From assembly GCA_018969295.1 (NCBI GenBank), contig JAGWYN010000001.1, forward strand, positions 62,001-126,000: 64,000 nucleotides of DNA, given 5' to 3'. Source of the DNA: Chloroflexota bacterium. Lineage in GTDB: Bacteria; Chloroflexota; Anaerolineae; Caldilineales; Caldilineaceae. The notes beneath the pieces were generated by a model. The model was not told the DNA's origin. It saw only the letters and a list, made by a program, of their open reading frames with translations, and did no database searches. A program made the position numbers and the translations under genes. The first letter of the stretch is position 1. Each line of letters begins with the position of its first letter. Below are positions 18,843-27,545 of the stretch, in pieces.

Positions 18843-20095
18843 ACCGGAGTTCGCTGGTGGGGATAGCGCGTATAGAGCCCAGCAGCCACAGCCCTTTGCA
18901 GCCGTTCTACTGCGACAGCCAGCTCTGTAAAGGTGGTGTACAGCGGTGCGACCCCCAGCCGGATGTTGTCGGGGGCTCGAAAATCGGGCAGCACGTTGAG
19001 GTCTCGGATCAATGCCTGGTTGATGCGCCAGCCTTCCAGATGGCCGAGGGCAAGATGCGAGCCCCGTTCGGCGGCCTGGCGTGGCGAGCGGAGGGTGTAC
19101 CCCCAAGGTTCCAGATGTTCTGCCCACAAGGCGATCAGATGCTCGGTCTGTTGGAGAGATTTGTTGCGCAGTGCAGCCATTCCGGCTTCCAACAAGAGGT
19201 CGACGCCCGGCTCAATCAAGGCCAGCGAAAGCACCGGGGGGGTACCGGTCAAGAAGCGGCGCAAGCCCGGCTGGGGTTGGTATTCCAGCGCAAAGTCGAA
19301 AGGGTTCTGTTGACCCATCCATCCACGGATTGGGTTGTGCAGCTGTTCTTGCAGGTCGTGTCGGATATAGAGAAACGCTGGGGCACCTGGTCCACCGTTG
19401 AGATACTTGTAGGTGCAGCCCACAGCCAGATCGGCGTGGGTGCGGTGGAGCTCGACTGGCACGCTGCCGACAGAGTGGCTCAAATCCCACAGGATCCAGG
19501 CTCCAGCGGCCTGCACGGCCGCTGTCACTGCCGCCATGTCGTACAGATAGCCGCTCTTGAAGGCGACATGGGAAAGCACGACCAGCGCCACATCGTCGTC
19601 CAGCGTTTCCCGCAGCAAGTCGACCGGTGCCTGGACCCCGTCGGGGGAAGGCAGAATTTCCAGCCGATGTGTGTTGCCCAGCAGCTCCACGACCCCTTGC
19701 AGCACATAGAGGTCAGACGGAAAATTGAGATCGTCGGTGAGGATGCGGGTGCGCCCTGGCTGGCAGCGCAACGCCGCCAGCGCCAGTTTGAACAAATTGA
19801 CCGAGGTGGCGTCGGCAACCAGCACCTCCTCTGGCTGGGCGCCGATCAGGCGGGCAATCTTGGCGCCGACCCGTTCTGGCAGCTCAAACCATCCTTCGTT
19901 CCAGCTTCGAATCAGCCGTTCTCCCCACTGTTGCTCCACCATTTCGGCTGCCAGTGAGCTGCTTGCTGCCGGCAGCCGTCCGAGAGAGTTGCCGTCGAGA
20001 TAGATCAGATCTGGGTCGGTGCGGTGGAAGCGGGCGCGCAGCGGGGCCAGGGGGTCGGCGGCATCCAGCGCTTTTTCCAGGTCGGTGGGCCACAC
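18836..20095 (-). CDS. kynU: Kynureninase
   Basis: PLP enzyme that cleaves kynurenine (or 3-hydroxykynurenine) to anthranilate (or 3-hydroxyanthranilate) and alanine. 419 residues, the usual length. Family features include LIYLDGNSLGRLP, VLVADATSVNLFK, the aspartate of ILWDLSHSVGS at about 204, and the PLP lysine at 230 in CTYKYLNGGPGAPAF. It starts at a GTG (20095), 6 bp after the stop of the upstream lipoprotein gene. No tryptophan dioxygenase or formamidase gene is adjacent, so the pathway context is missing; the enzyme may salvage alanine and anthranilate alone. Confidence 0.93.
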   Translation of the reverse strand: MWPTDLEKALDAADPLAPLRARFHRTDPDLIYLDGNSLGRLPAASSSLAAEMVEQQWGERLIRSWNEGWFELPERVGAKIARLIGAQPEEVLVADATSVNLFKLALAALRCQPGRTRILTDDLNFPSDLYVLQGVVELLGNTHRLEILPSPDGVQAPVDLLRETLDDDVALVVLSHVAFKSGYLYDMAAVTAAVQAAGAWILWDLSHSVGSVPVELHRTHADLAVGCTYKYLNGGPGAPAFLYIRHDLQEQLHNPIRGWMGQQNPFDFALEYQPQPGLRRFLTGTPPVLSLALIEPGVDLLLEAGMAALRNKSLQQTEHLIALWAEHLEPWGYTLRSPRQAAERGSHLALGHLEGWRINQALIRDLNVLPDFRAPDNIRLGVAPLYTTFTELAVAVERLQRAVAAGLYTRYPHQRTPVT

Positions 20096-20101
20096 GGCAG
20101 C

Positions 20102-21199
20102 CTACCGTTTCACCACCAGCGACACCGGCGCGCTGGTATTCAGCAGCCGCTGTTCCATCCGTTCGACATCCCCAAAAAAGGCCCTGGTGTAGGTTTTGCC
20201 GTCGTAGTCGCCTGTGAACAGCCACCGTTTGGTGTAGTTCAAAAAGACCAGCATCCCAGTCTCTACATCATGGCAGGTATTGCCTTGATAAACGGTCGTC
20301 CACCCGCCTCCTTCTTCGATTTCCACCGTGTGCGGGCCAGAACAATAGACGGAGACCCCTTGGTCGGTCTCACCGAGCGGGAGCACCCCCATCGCCTTTC
20401 CTGGGTTGGCCCCCAGCCAGTAGCTGTACAGGAAATTCTGCTTGGCCTCTCCTGTGCGCTCGGCACCGGTCACCTGGTCGACCTCGAACGTCCAGGCGTC
20501 GGTAGAGAAACAGGCCTCGTCCCAGGTGACTGTGTGTTCGATCGGCAGGAAACCGCCAGCGGCCTGCCGGTTGACGACGGCATCTACCTCGGCGTCGCAT
20601 TGACGGATCGGGCAGCGGTCTGATTCGCATTCCCAGTGAACTGCCCAACGGGCTGCCAAGGTGTCGTCCAGCAGGGCGTTTTCTACAACGGGCAGAAAAC
20701 TGCCGTCTGCACCGGGAATCCCGACCAGCTCGGTCGCCACCCAGCCTGACTCCAACAATTCTCCGTCGACTCCCGGAAGATTGGCGGCTACTTTGTACCA
20801 GCGCCCATCCTCGCTTTGGTCGAGGACTTCAAACGTCAGCCCTGGATTGGCCTTGCCGACGATCTCAAAGGTCGTTGCTGGGCCGCTGCGCAGGTTGGCC
20901 CGAATCTGGCTGGTGATCGTGATCCGCAGCGGTTTGCTGCTCTCGGGGGTTGCTGTGGGGGTCGGCAGGGGAGAAGCACTTTCTGGGGTCACCGCAGCGT
21001 AGGCGGCGATCGGTTCGATCACCTCTTGGATCGAGGGCGACATGGCAGCATCGGCCGGTGTCGATCCAGAGGACAGATTGGCTGCCGACGACGCACAACC
21101 TGCCAGAACTGCTACGGCGGCTGCCCAGACAGTCCATCTGCTGGCTGCCCACCAGGCGGAACGGGATCCACTCCGACAAGTTAACAAATTTCCATTCAT
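20102..21199 (-). CDS. SH3b-domain lipoprotein
   Basis: 365 residues with a lipoprotein signal: basic start, hydrophobic VWAAAVAVLAGC with the lipobox cysteine, then a Ser/Thr/Pro-rich linker (PLPTPTATPESS) typical of exported proteins. Residues about 90-165 resemble a bacterial SH3 domain: ITSQIRANLRSGPATTFEIVGK and DGRWYKVAA. The C-terminal ~190 residues, with several cysteines (CESDRCPIRQC, CFSTDAW, YCSGPH, NTCHDVE), are not recognised and may form disulfides. The cell-surface location is inferred from the signal; function unknown. Likely co-transcribed with kynU. Confidence 0.75.
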   Translation of the reverse strand: MNGNLLTCRSGSRSAWWAASRWTVWAAAVAVLAGCASSAANLSSGSTPADAAMSPSIQEVIEPIAAYAAVTPESASPLPTPTATPESSKPLRITITSQIRANLRSGPATTFEIVGKANPGLTFEVLDQSEDGRWYKVAANLPGVDGELLESGWVATELVGIPGADGSFLPVVENALLDDTLAARWAVHWECESDRCPIRQCDAEVDAVVNRQAAGGFLPIEHTVTWDEACFSTDAWTFEVDQVTGAERTGEAKQNFLYSYWLGANPGKAMGVLPLGETDQGVSVYCSGPHTVEIEEGGGWTTVYQGNTCHDVETGMLVFLNYTKRWLFTGDYDGKTYTRAFFGDVERMEQRLLNTSAPVSLVVKR

Positions 21200-21253
21200 A
21201 GACTTTTACTCGACATCCTGGCGAACAAATCGAAGACGGCAGATACAACCGCC

Positions 21254-21282
21254 ATTATAGCCTTGTTGACAGGATTGGCGAA
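21254..21282 (-). promoter_or_regulatory. Candidate promoter of the SH3b lipoprotein
   Basis: Reading the minus strand, TTCGCC (21282-21277), a 17 bp spacer and a perfect TATAAT (21259-21254) precede the lipoprotein ATG by about 55 bp. The -10 element and spacing are good; the -35 is weak. Confidence 0.5.
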
Positions 21283-21328
21283 AAAACGTTGGGGCAACAG
21301 ACAGCAGCCGGGCTGCTGTAGGGGGCGG

Positions 21329-21970
21329 TCAGAAGGAGCGACGGGTGAGATAAAACTGCCAGAGCAGACGTGCGGCGACAGCCCGCCAGGGACGCCATGG
21401 CGCTGCCAGCGCGATCTGAAGGGCCGCTGTCGGCCGCTGCTCCAACCGTTTGACCTGCTGAAGCGCGCTGGCCAGGGCCAGATCGCCAGCTGGCCAGGCG
21501 TCCGGGCGTCGGAGCGCCATCAGCAAATACAGCTCGGCAGTCCACGCTCCGATTCCTTTGAGGGCGGTCAACCGGGCCCGCACGCTCTGGTCGTCCAGCG
21601 CGGTCAGCAGCTCCGGGTCAAAATGTCCTTGTTCGACTGCGGCGGCGAGGCCACGCACATAGCCGCTTTTCTGGCGGCTCAGCCCGGCTGCACGCAGCTG
21701 GGGGGCGTCGAGGGCCATCAGCGCCGCAGGTGTGATCTCCCCCGCAACAGATTCTAGCCGAACGAAGGTTGCCCTCGCTGAAGCCAGGGAGACCTGCTGC
21801 TCCAGAATCATCAAGACCAGCGTGGCAAAGCCCGGCTCGCGCGCCCAGAGCGGAGGATAGCCGACCACGGACACAAGGCGCGCCAGATCGGCGTCTTGTG
21901 CTGCCAGTTCATCGACTGCGTCTGGCAGGTTGGCTTCGCTCAGAAGAGCCATCTGTTCTGCTGCGCTCAT
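21329..21970 (-). CDS. DNA-3-methyladenine glycosylase II family protein (AlkA-like)
   Basis: Base-excision repair glycosylase of the HhH-GPD superfamily that would remove alkylated purines from DNA. 213 residues. Visible features are MILEQQVSLASA (the conserved EQQ segment), the helix-hairpin-helix LKGIGAWTAELYLL at about 137-150, and the catalytic aspartate at 163 in WPAGDLAL. There is no Cys-rich iron-sulfur loop, and the N-terminal domain of E. coli AlkA is missing, as in many short homologues. The ATG at 21970 has AAAGGA before it. The gene is divergent from corA. Confidence 0.88.
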   Translation of the reverse strand: MSAAEQMALLSEANLPDAVDELAAQDADLARLVSVVGYPPLWAREPGFATLVLMILEQQVSLASARATFVRLESVAGEITPAALMALDAPQLRAAGLSRQKSGYVRGLAAAVEQGHFDPELLTALDDQSVRARLTALKGIGAWTAELYLLMALRRPDAWPAGDLALASALQQVKRLEQRPTAALQIALAAPWRPWRAVAARLLWQFYLTRRSF

Positions 21971-22005
21971 GGGCTTTCCTTTCTGGGTTACCTTGGGTGG
22001 GTCAG

Positions 22006-22034
22006 TTGGCAACTTGGCTGCTCTCCAGTATAAT
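22006..22034 (+). promoter_or_regulatory. corA promoter
   Basis: TTGGCA (22006-22011), exactly 17 bp, then TATAAT (22029-22034): a near-consensus sigma-A promoter. Transcription would start near 22041, leaving a leader of about 90 nt before corA. I see no convincing Mg-sensing (M-box) fold in the leader, but it was not folded. Confidence 0.7.
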
Positions 22035-22130
22035 CTACAGGGTAAACAAACCGTCGATCGCAGCGCTTTTGCTGATCTCTGCAGGGTGCCTTCAGGAATG
22101 TTTGTCTAAGTCCGAGGGAACGGATGGCCG

Positions 22131-23108
22131 ATGATTCGTATGCTGTGCCGTTTTGCCGACGGCCATGTTGGCATCAACCTTCCGCTCGACGATCTTCCCG
22201 AGCTGCTCGCCAATTCTGCCAACCAGATCTGGGTGGATATTCAAGAGCCTGCGACCCACAACTATGCCCCGATTCTGGCTGACATCTTTCACTTCCACCC
22301 GCTGGCCATCGAAGATGCTTTGCTCGACTCTCACGTGCCCAAACTGGACGACTATGCCAGCTACTTGTATCTCGTCTTTCATATTGTGGGTGCCGGCAAA
22401 GAACCGATGGCGATCGACAGCCAGGAGATCGACGTTTTTTTAGGGAGCAACTATCTGGTGACGGTGCACGAGCACAGCCGTCGTTCGATCGACCGCAGCT
22501 GGGATCCTGGCCACCATCTCGAGATCGGATTGGCTCGGGGGCCGGCAATGCTGCTCTACGAATTGCTGGACAGCCAGATCGACAATTTTATTCCCCTGAT
22601 CGATGCCTTCGAGGAGCAGCTGGAGCAGCTGGGCGACGACATCTTCTACTCGCATGAATCCGAACGTGAGCTGCTGAACCGGCTGTTAACCGCCAAGAGC
22701 AGCGCGTTGCGCCTGCAGCGAATTCTGGCGCCGCAGCGCGAGCTGCTGAGCCGGCTTTCTGTCGGAGAGTACCGAGTTGTCCCGGTGCACGTGCGTATGT
22801 ATTATCGCGATGTCTACGACCATCTGGCGAGACTGGCCAATCTGGCTGACAGCATGCGCGACCTGGCCAGCAGCACCGTCGAGACCCATCTGGCGCTGGT
22901 GAACAACCGTATGAACGAGGTGATGAAGGTGTTGACCATGGTCTCCACCATCTTCATCCCCCTCAGCTTTATTGCAGGCATCTACGGCATGAATTTTGAG
23001 TTCATGCCCGAGTTGTCGCTTTGGTGGTTCTATCCGATTGTCTGGGGGCTGTTTGTGGGAATTTCTGCTTCTATGTTGTGGGTTTTTCACAAAAGAAAGT
23101 GGTTTTGA
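22131..23108 (+). CDS. corA: CorA-type magnesium/cobalt transporter
   Basis: Pentameric channel for Mg2+ (and Co2+/Ni2+). 325 residues: a long cytoplasmic alpha/beta domain, then two membrane helices at the C-terminus. The signature GMN lies at 286-288 in FIAGIYGMNFEFMPE at the end of helix 1, followed by helix 2 (WWFYPIVWGLFVGISASMLW) and a basic tail HKRKWF. The stop codon abuts the next gene's ATG with no gap, showing tight coupling to the hypothetical protein that follows. Confidence 0.95.
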   Translation: MIRMLCRFADGHVGINLPLDDLPELLANSANQIWVDIQEPATHNYAPILADIFHFHPLAIEDALLDSHVPKLDDYASYLYLVFHIVGAGKEPMAIDSQEIDVFLGSNYLVTVHEHSRRSIDRSWDPGHHLEIGLARGPAMLLYELLDSQIDNFIPLIDAFEEQLEQLGDDIFYSHESERELLNRLLTAKSSALRLQRILAPQRELLSRLSVGEYRVVPVHVRMYYRDVYDHLARLANLADSMRDLASSTVETHLALVNNRMNEVMKVLTMVSTIFIPLSFIAGIYGMNFEFMPELSLWWFYPIVWGLFVGISASMLWVFHKRKWF

Positions 23109-23627
23109 ATGTTTTATACTGTCCGTGAGGGGCGTCTTTTTTCGAGCATCCAGCCCCTAGCTACATTGCGCCCTCTTCTGGCGTTGCGCAGTGAACTGCT
23201 GCCGCCGACGATTTCACAGCTCCATGCCAGTTTGTCTGCCTGGGGAGCGATCGGGCTCTCCCCAGGTCTGATCACCCCGGATCGGATCTGGGGCAGCCTT
23301 GCTGGTGAAAGCGCGCTGGCTTTTTTCTTTGACCCGGGGTGCAGCCCCCAGCCGCTGGGCCATCTGGGGATGGCGCAGGAACTGGCTGCCTGGCTGGTGC
23401 TGCTGGACAAGTGGATGGAGACCTTTGTGGTGATCGCCCGTGCTCGTTCCATCTGGTCGGTGCAGGAACTGGCGGGTGCGTTGACCTTTACCTCCAGACC
23501 TTTTTTGCCGGCGGCCATCGTCCATATGCCGCCAGACAACTGGGAGCGGGTGGCGCAGGCGCTGGCGCAGGCGGTCGGGGATGGGCCGCTGCGCGGCAGT
23601 GGTCACCTGGAAAAACATTGGAACTGA
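23109..23627 (+). CDS. Hypothetical protein translated directly after corA
   Basis: 172 residues, no signal peptide, Trp/Leu/Ala-rich, mainly helical: ELAAWLVLLDKWMETFVVIARARSIW is the most distinctive stretch. I recognise no family. The start codon immediately follows the corA stop, and the Nudix gene begins 21 bp after its end, so the three genes probably form one transcript. Whether it works with CorA is unknown. Confidence 0.6.
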   Translation: MFYTVREGRLFSSIQPLATLRPLLALRSELLPPTISQLHASLSAWGAIGLSPGLITPDRIWGSLAGESALAFFFDPGCSPQPLGHLGMAQELAAWLVLLDKWMETFVVIARARSIWSVQELAGALTFTSRPFLPAAIVHMPPDNWERVAQALAQAVGDGPLRGSGHLEKHWN

Positions 23628-23648
23628 AAGGCAGGCCATTTTCTGTCA

Positions 23649-24167
23649 ATGCGGGCAAAAGATACCCTGCCCCCCATCGACGAGCACACCCAACGCCACT
23701 GGGGCTGCCAGCGCAGCGACCATTCGGCCGGCGGCCTCATTTACCGGGTCGAGGCTGACGGTGAAGTGGTCGCTGCGCTGATCGCAACGCGCGGGGGGAC
23801 ACGCTGGCAGCTCCCCAAGGGCACCTGTGAATCTGGAGAAACCTTGGAAGAGACCGCGCTGCGCGAGGTGGCCGAAGAATGCGGCCTGACCGGATCGTGT
23901 GAAGCGCATCTGGGGACGGTCGAATACTGGTACTGGGACACCTACCAGCGCAAGACGCCAGAACTGGTACACAAACAGGTGGATTTTTATTTGATGCACT
24001 GGGTCGGCGGCGAACTGAGCGACGCCAGCGTCGAAGTCGACAGCGTCAACTGGTTTACGCTCGGACAGGCTTTGGAGGTATTGACGTTTGCTGCCGAGCG
24101 CAGCATTGTCCATCGGGCGCTGGCTTTGCTCTGCCCGATCTCTTTGGCGGGCACTGCTCAGGCGTAG
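23649..24167 (+). CDS. Nudix hydrolase
   Basis: 172 residues. The Nudix box occupies about 58-80: GTCESGETLEETA followed by LREVAEECGL, a full match to the consensus. The preceding TRWQLPKG is typical of diadenosine polyphosphate (Ap4A) or MutT-like hydrolases; RWQLPKG especially suggests the Ap4A-hydrolase type, which is an inference. It ends 15 bp before the convergent AttH-like gene. The start at 23649 is the only ATG close enough to keep the first strand. Confidence 0.88.
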   Translation: MRAKDTLPPIDEHTQRHWGCQRSDHSAGGLIYRVEADGEVVAALIATRGGTRWQLPKGTCESGETLEETALREVAEECGLTGSCEAHLGTVEYWYWDTYQRKTPELVHKQVDFYLMHWVGGELSDASVEVDSVNWFTLGQALEVLTFAAERSIVHRALALLCPISLAGTAQA

Positions 24168-24181
24168 CCGGAGCAGTGGCT

Positions 24182-25348
24182 TCAGCGCTGATAGGCTGCG
24201 CTGCTTTGTTCGCCGTAGCCGGTCAGCTCGGCATACCCCTTGCCGCGGATCGGCTCTCCCGCCAGCGTCCCAGCGACCTCGATCGCCCCTTCCCAGTAGA
24301 CAAAACTGACCTGCATCTCCTGGTCAGCGAGCAGTGGCTCGATGGTCAGTGCCAGCTCAAGCTCCGGTATCGACAAAGTCCACCCGGAAGGGTAGGTGAT
24401 CCCGGTGCGCGGGCTGCTCCAGCTGCCAGTGGCCTCCAACAGGAAGTCGTTCTCGTCGATCGTTCGCTGGCCGTCCGGGCCGAGCCAGGTGCCTTGGATG
24501 TGGGGGTGGACCCCACCGTCTGCCAGCCGAATTTTGTAGAACATCAGGATGGCGTCGTTGTCGAACTGGATGCTGAACCAGTCCCAGCCGGTTGCGTCGG
24601 CGGTGAGCGCGCTGGTGCCGAACTCGTGATCCATCCAACTGCGTCCCTGCACGGAGTAGCTTTGCCCCCCACTGGTCAAGGTGCCGCTGGTTTCCAGACC
24701 CACCAGGCTGTAGTAATAGGAGGCGTTGCCCGCTTCAGCCCCTTTCTGATGCAAACCGGCGTCGCCATGCAGGACAGGCGGGCGGATCTCGCGCAGCTGC
24801 AGGTCGATGGCCACATCGCCTGTCTCACTGGAAGCGCTGGCCACCAGACGATAGTGTCCTGGCTGGAGTTCGACAACCTGCCAATCTTCCAGCCAGACAC
24901 GCACCTGTGGCGTGGCCTCGGCTCCTGCCAGGCCGCCTGCGCCGCGGCTGTAGCGGTCAAAACTGCTGTGGCGCCGTGTCTTGCCATCTGTCACCGCAAA
25001 ATGTGCCATGTAGACCTGGTTGGTGGCGAGGGTCGAAGTGCGCTCGGGCAGGGCAGGGGCCAGGGCGTTGCGAAAGAAGGTCAGCTGAAAGCCAAAGGGT
25101 GTGCCCTCTTCTGAGACCAGGTTCCCTGTGTAGTACCACCATTCGGTGCGGTACTCCGGATGTGCGCCGTGGTCGGCGGGAAAGCGCAATGTCATCGGCG
25201 CATCGGCGCGCGCAAAGCCAGCGTTGTCGGGCGCCCGCATCGCTTCTACGACGCTGGCGCTGATCGCTCGTTCGCCGGTTGAACCGGTGCAGCTCACCAG
25301 GAGCCAGGACACAGACCACAAAATTCCCCAACGTGTTATTATATTCAT
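24182..25348 (-). CDS. AttH/CrtC-like lipocalin-fold lipoprotein (COG5621 type)
   Basis: 388 residues with a lipoprotein signal: [12 protein letters not shown], lipobox cysteine at about 18. The mature part carries the family hallmarks [34 protein letters not shown] and [12 protein letters not shown] followed by [11 protein letters not shown]. This double-lipocalin family includes carotenoid 1,2-hydratase (CrtC) and AttH, the lipoprotein that usually accompanies an AttEFG/MacB-like ABC exporter. No such exporter is adjacent. A hydrolase or lipid-binding role at the cell surface is possible; the exact function is not determined. Confidence 0.8.
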   Translation of the reverse strand: MNIITRWGILWSVSWLLVSCTGSTGERAISASVVEAMRAPDNAGFARADAPMTLRFPADHGAHPEYRTEWWYYTGNLVSEEGTPFGFQLTFFRNALAPALPERTSTLATNQVYMAHFAVTDGKTRRHSSFDRYSRGAGGLAGAEATPQVRVWLEDWQVVELQPGHYRLVASASSETGDVAIDLQLREIRPPVLHGDAGLHQKGAEAGNASYYYSLVGLETSGTLTSGGQSYSVQGRSWMDHEFGTSALTADATGWDWFSIQFDNDAILMFYKIRLADGGVHPHIQGTWLGPDGQRTIDENDFLLEATGSWSSPRTGITYPSGWTLSIPELELALTIEPLLADQEMQVSFVYWEGAIEVAGTLAGEPIRGKGYAELTGYGEQSSAAYQR

Positions 25349-25456
25349 GACAACATTGTGACGGAGAGCCAAAGTTGCATCTGTCAGCGACTGTCCGATG
25401 TCGGTTGCCCAGACAGAGCGGTTGAACTGCACAAACCAATGCCAGGAGGGTGTAGA

Positions 25457-25486
25457 ATGGAGTCGATCGAGTATGCTGAATTTTGA
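25457..25486 (+). CDS. Possible 9-codon upstream frame overlapping the DinB start
   Basis: A strong AGGAGG (25444-25449) is followed at a good distance by ATG (25457), but that frame codes for only MESIEYAEF before TGA at 25484-25486. The DinB-like gene begins at 25473 in another frame inside it. Either this is a coupling peptide or the true DinB start differs. Weak evidence. Confidence 0.2.
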   Translation: MESIEYAEF

Positions 25487-26051
25487 AGCGGTGCGTGCCA
25501 GGCAGATCAGCCTGGCGGAGTTGTGTGTCGGACTCGGTGTGCAGGAGCTACGCACATTGACTGCGGAGATGGTAGATACCTTTCAAGAGTTGATTGCTGG
25601 TTGCAGCGACGCAGATGTTCTCTTTCAGCCGGTTGATTCCAAAGCCGACGACCGTTACGCCAGCGATGCGAGCGCTGCCAATCTGGCCTGGACACTCGGC
25701 CATGTCCTCGTCCATACGACTGCTTCAGCCGAGGAATCCGCTTTTCTGGCCGCCGAGCTGGCGCGCGGGGTCGAGAACCATGGTCGATCTCGGTATGAGA
25801 CGCCGTGGGAGCTGGTGACAACGCTGGCCCAGTGTCAGCAGCGGCTGGAGGAGAGTCGGCGGATGCGTCTGGCCAGCCTGGAGCTCTGGCCAGAGCAGCC
25901 GAACCTGACGTTGACCTACGTTCCCTGGCCAAGCGCCGGAGAGATCAATTGTGTCTCCCGGTTTGTGTTGGGGCTTTTTCATGAAGCGGATCATCTGGAG
26001 CAGATCCAGTCGATTGTGCAGCAGGCGCGTTCTGCACAATCGACTGTGTAG
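25473..26051 (+). CDS. DinB-like protein
   Basis: 192 residues with the DinB/YfiT four-helix layout: [11 protein letters not shown] in helix 1, [19 protein letters not shown] in the middle, and [18 protein letters not shown] at the C-terminus, giving the three histidines expected to bind metal. It differs considerably from the DinB-like protein at 4958, so it is not a recent duplicate. The ATG at 25473 is inside the short frame described separately; its own ribosome-binding site is poor. The gene is divergent from the AttH-like gene and followed by a GC-rich tandem repeat. Confidence 0.7.
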   Translation: MLNFEAVRARQISLAELCVGLGVQELRTLTAEMVDTFQELIAGCSDADVLFQPVDSKADDRYASDASAANLAWTLGHVLVHTTASAEESAFLAAELARGVENHGRSRYETPWELVTTLAQCQQRLEESRRMRLASLELWPEQPNLTLTYVPWPSAGEINCVSRFVLGLFHEADHLEQIQSIVQQARSAQSTV

Positions 26052-26079
26052 CAGCGTATCGGCACAACTCTCCAAGAAC

Positions 26080-26135
26080 GGCAGGGCGGGGACGGCAGGG
26101 CGGGGACGGCAGGGCGGGGACGGCAGGGCGGGGAC
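26080..26135 (+). repeat. Four perfect tandem copies of a 14 bp G-rich unit
   Basis: GGCAGGGCGGGGAC is repeated four times without a mismatch at 26080-26093, 26094-26107, 26108-26121 and 26122-26135. It lies in the 116 bp between the convergent DinB-like and MFS genes. The G runs could form a quadruplex in DNA or RNA. There are no spacers, so it is not a CRISPR array. Confidence 0.95.
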
Positions 26136-26167
26136 GATCGCAGAGTACTGAAAGAAGGGGCGTTTGC

Positions 26168-27424
26168 CTAGGTGGAGGCTGCCTGCCGGGCCACGCGTCC
26201 CGCCTGCCAGGCCAGCCCGACCCCTACCAACAGCAGCACCAGGTTGAGCACAAAAGGCAGATTTTTGTCGGCGCTGGAAAGAAGGCCTGCGATCCAGCCG
26301 AAGGGGGTCGTCAGAAGGATCACACCGACGTAGACGATCGACTGGATGCGGGCCCGTTCACCCGCATCGATCGTCAGCACGATCAGTTTGTCCAACAGCG
26401 GGCTGACCGCAGCATAGGCACAAGCATCCGCCAGGACGCTCAGCGCCAGAAACAGATACCCTTGTTCAGGGGCGGTGAGCAGGAGGATCTGGCTCAGAAC
26501 ATAGGCGCCAAAGCCGGCTACCATCGGCCACTGGAAATGCATGCGCCCCAGGACAGGCATTACAAAAAAGAAAAACCCCAGGGCTGCTGCGGAGCGGACA
26601 AATGGAAAGACAGAGAGCGTCTCTGCTGGCACGTTTAATTTGTCGGTCACAATGATCCCCCAGAAGCTGTTGTTGATCAGCCCGATAATGGCGATGATCA
26701 GCATCAAACTGGCGGTGTAGAGGGTGGCTGGGCGCTGCAGAACCTCGCGCACCACACTCTGGTATTCCCCGAGCACGGCAAAGATGCTCTGTCCGCGCGT
26801 GGCAGCCATTCGCGCCTTGCCTTGTTCTGTCTCGACGGTCATGAAGTAGGTGATCACCGCTTTGACGACGAACATCACGGCAGCAAACAAGTAAAGTCCC
26901 TGCAGGGTTGGGATCAGGCTGTAACGTGCCACAAGAAAGCCAGCCAGCGGTACCACAAACCCAGCGGCCAGGTTGGAGATGTGGATCCAGGTGTACAGGT
27001 CGACGAGCTGGTCTGGGTCGGTGTCTTCCACCATCAGACAGGACCACGAATTCATGGTGACACGCCAGATGGCATTGATCGAGCCAGCAACGATGAACCA
27101 CCAGATGTTCTGTGAAAATGCCCATAGGACAGCGGGCACTCCCCAGGCGAGGATATCGAAGATCAGCGTGGTGAGCCGGCGTCCCACTTTGTCGGTGATG
27201 GCTCCACTCAACAGCGCCCAGAAGACTTGAAACCCCCAACTGATGCTGAGCACCAGCCCGATGTCGCTGTCGGACAGCCCCCGCGCCACCATATAGACTG
27301 AGGCGTAGGGCATGAACAAATGGTACGGGAGCCCCCACAGCGGTTCAGCGTAGACACAGCCGCGCGCGTTGCCGGTGAATCTGAACAGGGCAGTGATCAG
27401 CGAGTGGGACATGCGGAATACCAT
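26168..27424 (-). CDS. MFS transporter
   Basis: About 418 residues with twelve predicted membrane helices. Motif A of the family is seen as GAITDKVGRRLTTL after helix 2. Other segments, such as INAIWRVTMNSWSCLMVEDTDPDQ and LNNS-type helix 7 (GLINNSFWGIIV), do not identify a substrate. The helical halves are joined by a basic cytoplasmic loop (TEQGKARMAATRGQ). The start is unsure: ATGs at 27424 and 27412 are both possible and neither has a strong ribosome-binding site. Different from the exporter at the window start. Confidence 0.8.
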   Translation of the reverse strand: MVFRMSHSLITALFRFTGNARGCVYAEPLWGLPYHLFMPYASVYMVARGLSDSDIGLVLSISWGFQVFWALLSGAITDKVGRRLTTLIFDILAWGVPAVLWAFSQNIWWFIVAGSINAIWRVTMNSWSCLMVEDTDPDQLVDLYTWIHISNLAAGFVVPLAGFLVARYSLIPTLQGLYLFAAVMFVVKAVITYFMTVETEQGKARMAATRGQSIFAVLGEYQSVVREVLQRPATLYTASLMLIIAIIGLINNSFWGIIVTDKLNVPAETLSVFPFVRSAAALGFFFFVMPVLGRMHFQWPMVAGFGAYVLSQILLLTAPEQGYLFLALSVLADACAYAAVSPLLDKLIVLTIDAGERARIQSIVYVGVILLTTPFGWIAGLLSSADKNLPFVLNLVLLLVGVGLAWQAGRVARQAAST

Positions 27425-27490
27425 TCACGAATACCCTGTCGCAGCGCACGGCAAGGCGGATGATTGCAGGACAATTGGAATATGATAACA

Positions 27491-27535
27491 CCCTCCCCCC
27501 CCAGCCTGCCAACTTGGCATGCCTGTTGGGGGAGG
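27491..27535 (-). terminator. G/C-rich hairpin downstream of the sortase gene
   Basis: CCTCCCCC (from about 27492) pairs with GGGGGAGG (27527-27534), and TGCCAA / TTGGCA form a second inner stem around 27507-27519. On the minus strand this follows the sortase gene. A clean T tract is missing, so it is only a candidate terminator or mRNA 3'-end structure. Confidence 0.4.
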
Positions 27536-27545
27536 CAGGAGTTCT

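Noticed and set aside
22035..22130. Mg-responsive riboswitch in the corA leader
   Set aside because: The leader is only about 90 nt and shows no recognisable M-box conserved segments by eye; not folded computationally.
26080..26135. CRISPR array
   Set aside because: Units are 14 bp, directly adjacent and without spacers; no cas genes are present.
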